NCBI GenBank assembly: GCA_028279425.1
Contig: JANQNV010000264.1
Span: 1-42,788 of the forward strand
From: Longimicrobiales bacterium
Lineage (GTDB): Bacteria > Gemmatimonadota > Gemmatimonadetes > Longimicrobiales > Gaopeijiaceae
DNA: 42,788 nt
Direction of reading: 5' to 3'
Below the pieces are notes generated by a model. That model ran no database searches. It worked only from the letters and a program-made list of their open reading frames with translations, and was not told the origin of the DNA. This document shows, in pieces, positions 35,058-41,992 of the stretch. How positions within the stretch are numbered: the stretch's first letter is position 1; each line of letters starts with the position of its first letter. The translations under genes were made by a program, and so were the position numbers.

Positions 35058-36143
35058 TCAGTCGCCGAACGACACGCCGAGCCGTCGAGCGGTCTGCACG
35101 ATCTCTCCGTGCGTGGGCACCAGCTTCAACTTCGCGGTCGCCTCCTCGAGAGGGACCGCGAGGATCTCCGGGGGGTCGAGCGCTACCATGCAGCCGAAGT
35201 GGCCCTGCTCGATGAGATGGACGGCGGCGGTGCCGAAGCGCAAAGCCAGCACCTTGTCGTACGCCGTGGGCTCTCCACCGCGTTGAAGGTGACCGAGGAC
35301 GAGGGAGCGCACCTCGTGACCCGTGCGCTCCTCGATCTCGCTGGCGAGGGTTTCGGCCGCACCGCCGAGCCGAGCGGCGCGACCGGCCTTCGCCTCCTCG
35401 ACGTAGCTCGCCGAGCCACCGGCTGGCTTGGCGCCCTCGGCCGCGACGACGATGCAGAACCCGCGGTCCCCTCGATAGCGCGACTCCACCTTCTCACAAA
35501 CCTTCTCGATATCGTACGGAATCTCGGGAATCAGAATCACGTCTGCGGTACCGCCCAGTCCTGCGAAGAGCGCGATCCACCCCGCGTCGCGACCCATCAG
35601 CTCGACGATCATCACCCGTCGATGCGCCTGGGCCGTCGAATGAAGCTTCCCCAGTGCGTCCGTCGCCGTCTGTACGGCGGTGTGGAAACCGAAGGTGGTG
35701 AGCGTCGAGTCGAGGTCGTTGTCGATGGTCTTGGGCACGCCGACCACCTTCAGGCCGCGCTTCGCGAGCCCGGCGGCGATGCTCAGCGACCCATCGCCGC
35801 CGACGGCGACCAGGACGTCGATCCCACGCTTCTCGAAGGCCTCGATCAACTCGCCGGAACGGTCGACTTCGATCATCTCGCCGTCGGGTCCCTTCTGCGC
35901 CCATTTGAGCGGGTTGCCACGGTTGGTCGTGCCCAGGATCGTGCCGCCCTGGTGGGTGATCCCCCGCACCGCCCGCCGGTCCAGCCGGATCACCCCGTTG
36001 GGGATGTCCTCGAGGAGTCCGTCGTACCCGCGCCGGATGCCGAACACCTCCCACCCGTTGGCGAGTGCGGAGAGGGTCACGGCTCGGATGACCGCGTTGA
36101 GGCCGGGAGCGTCTCCGCCGCCGGTGTTGATCGCAATGCGCAT
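35058..36143 (-). CDS. pfkA: 6-phosphofructokinase, mixed-substrate type (ATP or PPi)
   Basis: 361 residues from ATG 36143, 1 nt after the stop of the MBL-fold gene (TGA-C-ATG). Phosphorylates fructose 6-phosphate at C1 in glycolysis. Motifs: INTGGGDAPGLNAVIR (5-20), GGDGS (115-119), VPKTIDNDL (136-144), MGRDAGWIALFAGL and GHLQRGG. The GGDG glycine at the phosphoryl-donor site marks ATP use, while Lys in PKTIDND is the residue seen in PPi-dependent enzymes; this mixture is known in the 'group III' actinobacterial-type PFKs, so the donor is uncertain. No N-terminal extension. The symbol is by family only. Confidence 0.92.
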   Translation of the reverse strand: MRIAINTGGGDAPGLNAVIRAVTLSALANGWEVFGIRRGYDGLLEDIPNGVIRLDRRAVRGITHQGGTILGTTNRGNPLKWAQKGPDGEMIEVDRSGELIEAFEKRGIDVLVAVGGDGSLSIAAGLAKRGLKVVGVPKTIDNDLDSTLTTFGFHTAVQTATDALGKLHSTAQAHRRVMIVELMGRDAGWIALFAGLGGTADVILIPEIPYDIEKVCEKVESRYRGDRGFCIVVAAEGAKPAGGSASYVEEAKAGRAARLGGAAETLASEIEERTGHEVRSLVLGHLQRGGEPTAYDKVLALRFGTAAVHLIEQGHFGCMVALDPPEILAVPLEEATAKLKLVPTHGEIVQTARRLGVSFGD

Positions 36144-36144
36144 G

Positions 36145-37056
36145 TCAGGTGGAGTCGGGAGGGAAGAAGGCCAGCTGTTGACCCTCGAAAGCAAAAGAGA
36201 ATTCTAGTTCTGATATGCCGAGTTCGGCCCGGAACTTCTGCGTTTCCGCGTCGATCTCGTCGTCCGTGCGGTGCGGAGAATGATGGAAGGCGGACAGGTG
36301 CCGCACCTTCGCGTCGCGCGCCAGATCGAGTGCCTGCTCGACCGTGCTGTGCCCCCATCCCTCGTACTGCTCGTACTCGGCGCCGAACACCATGGCGTCG
36401 TGGATCAGCAGGTCGGCGCCCCCGACGAAGCGCTCCAGCCCCTCCCGCCATTCGGGCGGGTTGGGAAACGGGCCACCGATGAGCTCGCTGTCGGGCAGAT
36501 AACACACCGACGCCGTGGGCGTGTCAATCCGATAGCCGAGGGTCGTCGAGGGATGCCGCAGGATGAAGACGCGCACCCCACAGTCTCCGAAACGGCGCTC
36601 GCCACTCGTCCAGCCCTGGAAGCGGCAGTCTGCCCGGATGTCGTGAAGCGGGATCGGGAAGAAGGCGGGCTCCATCTGATGCTGCAGGCGGTCCCGCACT
36701 GCCAGATCGTCCTCGGCCGGGCCGAAGACGTCGAGTCGAGTCCCCGCTTGATGGAGGGGGAAGAAGAAGGGGAGTCCCTGGATGTGGTCCCAGTGGAAGT
36801 GCGTCAGGAGGACCGTCGCCCGGACCGGGTGGCCCGACTCCGCGAGTTCCTTGCCCAGAGCTCGAATGCCCGTGCCGGCGTCGAGGATGAAGAGCTGGTC
36901 GCCGACCCGCACCTCGACGCACGGCGTATTGCCGCCATATCGAACGGTGTGGGGGCCGGGGCTGGGAATCGAACCCCGGGTTCCCCAGAAGCGCACGCGA
37001 GTCGACACGGGAGTCGCGTCGGGGGCACTGGGATGGTCGCTCTCGGAGCGGTGCAT
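36145..37056 (-). CDS. MBL-fold metallo-hydrolase
   Basis: 303 residues, cytosolic. The metal-binding motif THFHWDH is at 85-91; other ligands are probably the His in RHPSTTLGY, the Asp in LLIHDAMVF and the His in SAFHHSPHRTD. The N-terminus VRFWGTRGSIPSPGP is typical of the subgroup that acts on phosphodiester or cyclic-nucleotide-like substrates (the TaR3/PhnP-like branch). Substrate unknown. First of a probable MBL-PFK run with only 1 nt between the two, so the two are likely made together. ATG 37056 is the first available start; the divergent SpoIIE-like gene begins 95 nt away. Confidence 0.88.
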   Translation of the reverse strand: MHRSESDHPSAPDATPVSTRVRFWGTRGSIPSPGPHTVRYGGNTPCVEVRVGDQLFILDAGTGIRALGKELAESGHPVRATVLLTHFHWDHIQGLPFFFPLHQAGTRLDVFGPAEDDLAVRDRLQHQMEPAFFPIPLHDIRADCRFQGWTSGERRFGDCGVRVFILRHPSTTLGYRIDTPTASVCYLPDSELIGGPFPNPPEWREGLERFVGGADLLIHDAMVFGAEYEQYEGWGHSTVEQALDLARDAKVRHLSAFHHSPHRTDDEIDAETQKFRAELGISELEFSFAFEGQQLAFFPPDST

Positions 37057-37151
37057 GCAAGCGTTGGCTGGGTGAACGGACCCAGCAATATCCGCCCCCG
37101 GTCAGCCGGTAGGCAACGGACGCTTTCCTCCCTTCGGCGGGGAGGTCTAGA

Positions 37152-37916
37152 TTGGGGAGTCACCGACAACCTTCGGCCCCGCGTTCCGTGCACGAACCCA
37201 ATCCCCTCGACGGCGTCTTTCGCGACGTCGTCAGCGCCGAACAAATCGGACGTCGAATGTTGAAGGACATGCTTCCGCACGGCGTGCCAGGGGCCTCCGG
37301 CTTCGACATCGCCGCGGGCACGACGCTCGAGGACGACGGGCCGGCCAACACCCTCTGGGACACGATCCCTCTGGGCGACGGCCGCTCCGCCTTCCTCGTC
37401 ATGGAAATCAAGGCGCCGGGATACCCCCCTGCCCACGTTCTCGGAATGGCGCGCGCGGCCCTTCGTGCGGCGGCCGACGGCCGATCTCTCGCTGCGCTCC
37501 TCGAGCGGGTCAACGCCGCTCTGGCGGGCGTGCACGCGAAGGGGATCGACCAGTTCGTCGACTGCGCCGTGGTGGTGCCCGGAGAGGGCGCCGTGGAGTG
37601 GGCGTGTGCGGGTCGGATTCCCGCAGGGGTGCTCGGCCGTGACGGTGCGTTCGTGCAGCTGGGCTCGCAGGGCCCGCCTCTGGGCATGATGGAGGGCTTC
37701 CGCTACGGAACCGAGCAGGCCACCATGGGGTCTGGCTCTTCCCTCCTGGTCCTGGCGGGCGGATCGATCGGCCTCTTCCGAGGTGCAGCCGATCTCGTGG
37801 CCGAGGTCCAGGAGAAGACGGCAGGCGAGGTCGTGAGTATCGTTCACAAGGCGGTGCGACGGGCCTCGGCGGACGACGCCAGAGAGGTGTCCGTCCTGTT
37901 CCTGCGGAAACACTGA
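37152..37916 (+). CDS. SpoIIE/RsbU-type PP2C-like domain, probably catalytically dead
   Basis: 254 residues. I chose TTG 37152 because GGGGAGG sits 6 nt upstream; the GTG at 37188 has no such site. The fold outline of RsbU-type phosphatases is seen: linker SAEQIGRRMLKDMLP, first strand pair, LLERVNAAL helix, FVDCAVVV, WACAGRIPAGVL and the closing ADDAREVSVLFLRK. But the metal ligands are changed: the GGDxYD aspartate is Thr67, the IGDVSGHG motif is MEIKAPG (Glu85) and the TDG aspartate is replaced (AGG, 202-204). It may therefore bind rather than dephosphorylate, for example an anti-anti-sigma factor. No sensor domain is fused. A degraded gene is possible but the frame is intact. Confidence 0.78.
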   Translation: MGSHRQPSAPRSVHEPNPLDGVFRDVVSAEQIGRRMLKDMLPHGVPGASGFDIAAGTTLEDDGPANTLWDTIPLGDGRSAFLVMEIKAPGYPPAHVLGMARAALRAAADGRSLAALLERVNAALAGVHAKGIDQFVDCAVVVPGEGAVEWACAGRIPAGVLGRDGAFVQLGSQGPPLGMMEGFRYGTEQATMGSGSSLLVLAGGSIGLFRGAADLVAEVQEKTAGEVVSIVHKAVRRASADDAREVSVLFLRKH

Positions 37917-37977
37917 TTCGCCAACAATGAACTCGCCGGTCGGCGCCCCGGGGCGCGGCCGTTGCTCCGGAGGCCGC

Positions 37978-38277
37978 GTGGCCGTTACCGAAAAGGACGT
38001 GCGCACTGCGCTGAAGACCGTGAAGGACCCCGAGTTGAACATCGATCTCGTGGTTCTCGGTCTCGTGTACGACATCGAGGTCGACGGTGCGTCGGTACAC
38101 ACGACGATTTCGCTCACCTCACCCATGTGTCCGGTGGCGGGTCAGATCGTCGAAGATGCGCGCCAGGCCATCCTCCAGGTCGACGGCGTCGACGAGGCCG
38201 AGGTGGAACTCACCTTCGAACCGCCGTGGACGCCCGAACGAATCAGCCCCTTGATCCGGTCGTCGTTGGGCTTGTAG
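37978..38277 (+). CDS. MIP18-family protein (DUF59), Fe-S/metal assembly factor-like
   Basis: 99 residues from GTG 37978, with GGAGG 4 nt upstream; ATG 37927 would add 17 residues with no ribosome site. The family pattern is complete: ALKTVKDPELNIDLVVLGLVYDI, LTSPMCPVAGQI with the conserved Cys, and FEPPWTPERIS. Proteins of this family help assemble or insert Fe-S clusters (SufT, CIAO2 types) or mature the PaaABC complex (PaaD). It lies upstream of a paa-like cluster that has its own MIP18 gene, separated by the 348-bp structured element, whose left arm begins with this gene's TAG stop. It might serve either the cluster or general Fe-S repair. Confidence 0.88.
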   Translation: MAVTEKDVRTALKTVKDPELNIDLVVLGLVYDIEVDGASVHTTISLTSPMCPVAGQIVEDARQAILQVDGVDEAEVELTFEPPWTPERISPLIRSSLGL

Positions 38278-38622
38278 AAGGTGTTGAAGACGTGGGGTGC
38301 GGTCGCGCGACCACTCGCCGTTGGCGAGCGGTGCCGGGGTCTTGCGCGTGTTCAGGGTAGGAGAGACGACGAGGCGTGGCAGAGTCACGGCGAGGAGGAA
38401 AGGCGACGCCTGGACCGCGCGGGCACCGCCGAGCGCAGCGAGGTGGTCCCCCGTCGCCCGGAGGGTTGGTGGCGCCTCGGGGCCATCTCCCACGTTGGAC
38501 CGTCTCGCCGTAGCTTTGGCTATGCCTTCGACGATCCGCCTTGGATCTGGCCCCGTGGCGCTGCGGGCACCGCCGCGCTGGCGGTGGTCGCGACTCGCCC
38601 CACTTCTTCAACACCCTTCTAG
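38275..38622 (+). repeat. 348-bp structured intergenic element with long inverted ends
   Basis: This is the only long gap without a convincing gene (38278-38641). Its ends are an imperfect inverted repeat: 38275-38313 against 38584-38622, with exact blocks TAGAAGG, TGTTGAAGA, GTGGGG, GTCGC and GACCAC separated by single mismatches or small gaps. Inside lie CTCGCC-GTT-GGCGAG (38314-38328), the palindrome GGTCGCGCGACC (38301-38312) and a longer stem near 38402-38464 (GGCGACG/CGTCGCC outside, GGACC and CACC against GGTGGTCC within). It could be a MITE-like element or a structured RNA in the cluster leader. No known RNA family was recognised, and the open frame at 38281-38622 shows no protein-like pattern. 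Confidence 0.6.
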
Positions 38623-38641
38623 ACATCCTCAGGAGACACGT

Positions 38642-39595
38642 ATGTCGCAGTTCACCGAAGAAGAGCTCAAGGCCAAGGTCCAGGACGGATATCTGGTCGA
38701 GTCCGTCGAAGAGATGACCGAGGGGTACCGGAAGGCCCTCGTGATCCAGCTCACAGTCCAGGCCGACACCGAGCTCATGAGCGCACCGGCGTATTGGATG
38801 GCCGCGCGGCACGCTCCCTCGACCAACACCCAGGTGAGCGCGCATGCGATCATCCAGGACGAGTTGGCACACGCCAACATCGCCTATCGGCTGCTCGAGG
38901 ATCTGGGCGTCTCGAAGGAGCGGCTCGTCTACGGTCGTGAGCCGCACGAGTTCAAGCACCCGTACGGTTTCGATCAGCCGCTCGACAACTGGGCCGAGCT
39001 GGTGGTGGCCAACGGGTTCTTCGACCGGGCGGGGATCACCCTTCTCTCCGACGTCTACAACCACACCTCGTACGGGCCGCTCAAGCGCGCGCTCGTGAAG
39101 GTCGACATGGAGGAGACCTTCCACCTGCGCCACGGCGAGGTGTGGATGCGGCGGTTGGCGAAGTCCGGCGGCGATGCGCGCGCGATGCTCCAGCGCGCCG
39201 TCGACTGGATGTTCCCGATGACGCTGGAGTGGTTCGGTCTCCCGGACGAGATGAAGCGACACTCGGGCCAGCTCGACTACCGTCTCAAGGGCCTCACCAA
39301 CGACCAGCTCCGGCAGGTCTGGATGGCTTCGACGGTGCCGCTTTGCGAGTCCCTCGATCTCGATGCGCCGGCGCACTGGGATGAAGACAAGCAGGAATAC
39401 GTGCTCGACTACCCCTTCCCGTGCGAGTACGACGCCGAAGACAAGCGGTGGGACTTCGAGGGGGGCGAGATCAGCTGGGACCAGGTGTTCACCCGCTGGA
39501 AGGCGCGCGGTCCGATGAACGTGCGGTACGTCGAGTCGGTTCGTCGCTCGCGGGGCCAGGTCCAGAACTGGCTGGAGTCGCGGTCGGCCGCGTGA
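38642..39595 (+). CDS. paaA: PaaA-like diiron monooxygenase subunit
   Basis: 317 residues; ATG 38642 follows AGGAGA, and the longer open frame upstream is not coding. Ferritin-like helical protein of the phenylacetyl-CoA epoxidase family (PF05138). Diiron ligands line up with E. coli PaaA: E44 (DTELM), E74 and H77 (QDELAH), D128 (GFFDRAG), E158 and H161 (EETFH); also shared are TSYGPLKRALVK and FTND/LTNDQLRQ. Yet the substrate region differs from the E. coli enzyme (AYWMAARHAPSTNTQVSAH), so the substrate may not be phenylacetyl-CoA. In an operon with PaaD-, PaaB- and PaaC-like genes; the stop overlaps the next start (GTGA). The gene symbol marks homology, not a proven function. Confidence 0.82.
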   Translation: MSQFTEEELKAKVQDGYLVESVEEMTEGYRKALVIQLTVQADTELMSAPAYWMAARHAPSTNTQVSAHAIIQDELAHANIAYRLLEDLGVSKERLVYGREPHEFKHPYGFDQPLDNWAELVVANGFFDRAGITLLSDVYNHTSYGPLKRALVKVDMEETFHLRHGEVWMRRLAKSGGDARAMLQRAVDWMFPMTLEWFGLPDEMKRHSGQLDYRLKGLTNDQLRQVWMASTVPLCESLDLDAPAHWDEDKQEYVLDYPFPCEYDAEDKRWDFEGGEISWDQVFTRWKARGPMNVRYVESVRRSRGQVQNWLESRSAA

Positions 39596-40005
39596 AGATG
39601 CCCGTGTTGGATGCCGGCCTTCCGTCGCACGTATCGGTGCACAAGAGCGGCGGACGGGACGTGTGGTCGGAGCCGCTCGCGGTCCCGCCCGCCGATCCCG
39701 TCGCCGCTGCCTGGGACTGCCTGCGGGAGGTGCTCGATCCGGAGATCCCGATCAGTCTCGTCGATCTGGGGCTGATCTACGGGGTCGAGATGGATGCAGG
39801 TCGAGTCCGGGTCGACCTCACCTTCACGGCCACGGCGTGCCCCTGCATGGAGTTCATCCGCGAAGACGTCACCGACCGTCTCGCACAGGAGACGTGGGTC
39901 GACGCCGTCGAGATCCGTGAGGTGTGGGATCCTCCGTGGACCACCGACCGCATCACCGCGGAGGGGCGTGCCAAGTTGCGTACGCTGGGCGTCGGAGTGG
40001 CCTGA
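39592..40005 (+). CDS. PaaD N-terminal (MIP18) domain as a separate protein
   Basis: 137 residues from GTG 39592 (overlapping the paaA-like stop); ATG 39598 is nearly as good. A short lead (about 1-35) precedes a MIP18/DUF59 domain: WDCLREVLDPEIPISLVDLGLIYGVE, then TATACPCMEFIREDV with the conserved Cys, and VWDPPWTTDRIT. This is the N-terminal part of PaaD, which in E. coli continues into a C-terminal zinc ribbon; here the ribbon is a separate gene at the end of the cluster. PaaD is thought to help mature the iron centre of the oxygenase. Distinct from the other MIP18 gene upstream. Confidence 0.87.
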   Translation: MKMPVLDAGLPSHVSVHKSGGRDVWSEPLAVPPADPVAAAWDCLREVLDPEIPISLVDLGLIYGVEMDAGRVRVDLTFTATACPCMEFIREDVTDRLAQETWVDAVEIREVWDPPWTTDRITAEGRAKLRTLGVGVA

Positions 40006-40059
40006 CGCCTTGGAAGTCGCTCGATCCTCCCATAATCCCGCTCATGGAGAGCCGTCCAG

Positions 40060-40278
40060 ATGGTGGAATCGGTCTACGACGTATTCGCGCGCAAGGATCG
40101 CGGAGATGCCTTGCAACACATCGGCTACATCGACGCGCTCGATGACGAGCTCGCCCGGGTGTACGCGTGGAAGGCCTACGACGAGCAGAACTGGTTCGAG
40201 ATGTGTGTCGTACCTCGATCGGCGATCATCCCGGTGAACCGTGAAGACGGTCCGTTCGGATCGGGGAGGGTCGGGTGA
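40060..40278 (+). CDS. paaB: PaaB-like subunit of the oxygenase
   Basis: 72 residues; GGAGAG at 8 nt spacing supports ATG 40060. The sequence follows the PaaB pattern: SVYDVFARKDRGDALQHIGYIDA (compare YEVFVRGKQGLSHRHVGSLHA in E. coli), then ALDDELARVYAWKAYDEQNWFEMCVVPRSAIIPV. PaaB bridges the A and C subunits in the epoxidase and is needed for higher-order assembly. It is shorter than E. coli PaaB (about 95 residues) by lacking the C-terminal tail. TGA shares a base with the ATG of the PaaC-like gene. Homology call; the substrate of the complex is not proven. Confidence 0.82.
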   Translation: MVESVYDVFARKDRGDALQHIGYIDALDDELARVYAWKAYDEQNWFEMCVVPRSAIIPVNREDGPFGSGRVG

Positions 40279-41063
40279 TGACCGACGCTCTCACGCCGGA
40301 ACGTCTCGACGACACGCAGAAGTCCGACCTCAAACGGTTGATCCTGTGCCTGGCTGACACGAAACGCCTTCTCGGCATTCGCTACTCCGACTGGCTGCTC
40401 GGCGCACCCTCGATCGAGGCGGGCATTGCCGCGTCTGGTATGGCGCAGGACGAGTGGGGTCATGCCCGGCTCCTGTACTCGCTGGTCAAGGACCTCGGTC
40501 ACGACCCGAAGCCGATCGAGTATGATCGCGACGCGGAGGCGTACGCCAACTGCGACGCGCTCGACGAGCCCGCGGAAGATTGGGCCGATGTCGTGGCTCT
40601 CATGGCCGTGGTCGACGGGGCGCTGACGCTCCTCCTGGAGGCGTTTGCCGAGGGCACCTATGCGCCGGCGGCGGGCCGAACCGGGAAGATGATCGCCGAG
40701 GAGTCCTTCCATCGTGACATGGCGGCGGCGTGGCTCAGGCGGCTGGGCGCAGGTTCGCCCGAAGCACGGGCCCGCATCGCCGACGCGTGTGCGTCGAGGT
40801 TGCCTCGAACCCTCGCCTGGATGGCCCCCGACGACGCTCCGGCCGCACGCCTCGCCACCGCCGGGATTCTTCCGGAGTCGGCCGAACTCGTCCGGCGGTT
40901 CGCCGACCGGTACGGCGCCGTCTTCTCGGCCGCGGGAGTCGCGATTCCGGCGCCCGAGCGCGCCGGCTGGGACGAGGCGAGGGGACGAGGTCCGGGACAC
41001 CCGGGCCTGGAGGCGGTGGAGCGGGCTCGGGGTGACCTGAATCGCGAGCTGTTCGTCGAATGA
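40278..41063 (+). CDS. paaC: PaaC-like subunit with an almost complete diiron ligand set
   Basis: 261 residues; ATG 40278 with GGGGAGGG 7 nt upstream. Same ferritin-like fold as PaaA. In E. coli PaaC the metal site is lost (GLDLLGQA in place of ExxH), but this protein has D38 (YSDWLLG), E59 and H62 (QDEWGH), D113 (VVDGAL) and E142 and H145 (EESFH), i.e. all but the first Glu, which is Asp. It could thus bind metal. The C-terminus GLEAVERARGDLNRELFVE is a charged helix. Stop overlaps the zinc-ribbon gene (ATGA at 41060-41063). The gene symbol marks homology only. Confidence 0.82.
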   Translation: MTDALTPERLDDTQKSDLKRLILCLADTKRLLGIRYSDWLLGAPSIEAGIAASGMAQDEWGHARLLYSLVKDLGHDPKPIEYDRDAEAYANCDALDEPAEDWADVVALMAVVDGALTLLLEAFAEGTYAPAAGRTGKMIAEESFHRDMAAAWLRRLGAGSPEARARIADACASRLPRTLAWMAPDDAPAARLATAGILPESAELVRRFADRYGAVFSAAGVAIPAPERAGWDEARGRGPGHPGLEAVERARGDLNRELFVE

Positions 41064-41263
41064 GCCGCGCGAGGGGGTCGTCCCGACCCGAGCCGCCACC
41101 GGGATCGGCCCGGCTGCCCCAGTCGCCCGAATGCCCCTTCTGCGACAGCCGGCAGACCGAGCTCGCCAATGCCTTCGGCGCGCACGCCTCCGTATCGAGC
41201 TACTGGTGTCGGGACTGTCGGAGCCCCTTCGAGATGCTCAAATGGGGTGGCGGCCTCACCTGA
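41060..41263 (+). CDS. PaaD C-terminal zinc ribbon as a separate protein
   Basis: 67 residues: a basic, proline-rich lead, then CPFCDSRQTELANAFGAH and YWCRDCRSPFEMLKW. The cysteines C25, C28, C50 and C53 form a CxxC...CxxC ribbon. The block matches the C-terminal zinc ribbon of PaaD (CPxCGSxxxE...FGSTACKALYRC..C..PFxYFK), although the 'GSTACK' turn is GAHASVSS here. ATG overlaps the PaaC-like stop. Together with the MIP18 gene at 39592 it makes up a PaaD split across two genes with PaaB and PaaC in between. Function likely in metal-centre maturation. Confidence 0.82.
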   Translation: MSRARGSSRPEPPPGSARLPQSPECPFCDSRQTELANAFGAHASVSSYWCRDCRSPFEMLKWGGGLT

Positions 41264-41301
41264 GGCGACGACTCCGGCCGCCGTGACCCCGGGCGCACTC
41301 T

Positions 41302-41877
41302 TCAGGCGGCGACGAGGTCGACATCCTCCAGGAAGTCTCTCAGGGGCTTCGCCACGGCGACCGCCCGATGCGTGACGACTTCGCCCAGCGCCTCGTGCGG
41401 TGCGCCATCCTCGGTGAGATGTCGAACGACGGCCTGGCCCAGGTGATCGTCGCTGACCGCCGAGGCCTGGTGGTATTCGGCATACCGGGCGCCGACGCGC
41501 AGCTCGAACAGGGGCAGCTGTGCCGACGGCGTACCGTTCCCCTCCATGTCTTCGAGAATTGCTCGATGCATGGAGTCGAGGCCCTGCTTGAGGAGGGGGT
41601 CGGGAGCCCGCCCAACGAACGCGAGCTGGGTTCCTCGGGTATGGGCCCACATGAGGAAGATGAGTGCCTCTTCGGCGGCGTGCGCCACTGGCACCCCGTC
41701 CAGGGTGGGAACTCCGAGTTCTGCGAGAGGGATTTCAGACTCGTCTTCGTCGATGAAATCGGTGAAGTTCTCCCAGACGAGCCGAGCGAGGGTGTCGCCG
41801 AGTTCGTCGGGTGTCATGGTCTCCGGAGCGTGGAACTCGCCCGCGGCCTGGTCGGTGTTCATGAGTGGTGTCGTCAT
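41302..41877 (-). CDS. hypothetical cytosolic protein
   Basis: 191 residues, acidic, no signal peptide or membrane helix, largely helical by eye (DELGDTLARLVWENFTDFID, HAAEEALIFLMWAHTRGTQLAF). I do not recognise it. ATG 41877 is the outermost start; M6 at 41862 is an alternative. It is convergent with the zinc-ribbon gene (38 nt apart) and divergent from the lipoprotein gene (115-nt gap). The intact frame, normal composition and clean shape support a real gene. A role as a regulator or chaperone-like factor cannot be judged. Confidence 0.72.
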   Translation of the reverse strand: MTTPLMNTDQAAGEFHAPETMTPDELGDTLARLVWENFTDFIDEDESEIPLAELGVPTLDGVPVAHAAEEALIFLMWAHTRGTQLAFVGRAPDPLLKQGLDSMHRAILEDMEGNGTPSAQLPLFELRVGARYAEYHQASAVSDDHLGQAVVRHLTEDGAPHEALGEVVTHRAVAVAKPLRDFLEDVDLVAA

Positions 41878-41992
41878 ATCTCTGTAGTGTCGGGTTCAGC
41901 ACTTCAATTCCAACCCCCCGGGTGGGGGTGTCAAGCATCGTGAGCGTCCGCCCCCGCCGCGGGGTCTCGCCAGAATCGAGGAGTCTTTCGTC

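Noticed and set aside
37927..37977. ATG 37927 as start of the first MIP18 gene
   Set aside because: No ribosome site precedes it, while GTG 37978 has GGAGG and begins at the usual family N-terminus.
38281..38622. An open frame of about 113 codons in the gap before the paaA-like gene
   Set aside because: It has no family-like pattern, is Arg/Trp/Gly-rich in the way random GC-rich frames are, and its ends coincide with the inverted repeat arms.
38275..38622. RNase P RNA, tmRNA or SRP RNA in the structured gap
   Set aside because: The fixed sequence blocks of these RNAs (such as the RNase P GAGGAAAGTCC and ACAGAAA blocks, the tmRNA 3' CCA end, or the SRP GGAAG tetraloop region) are not present.
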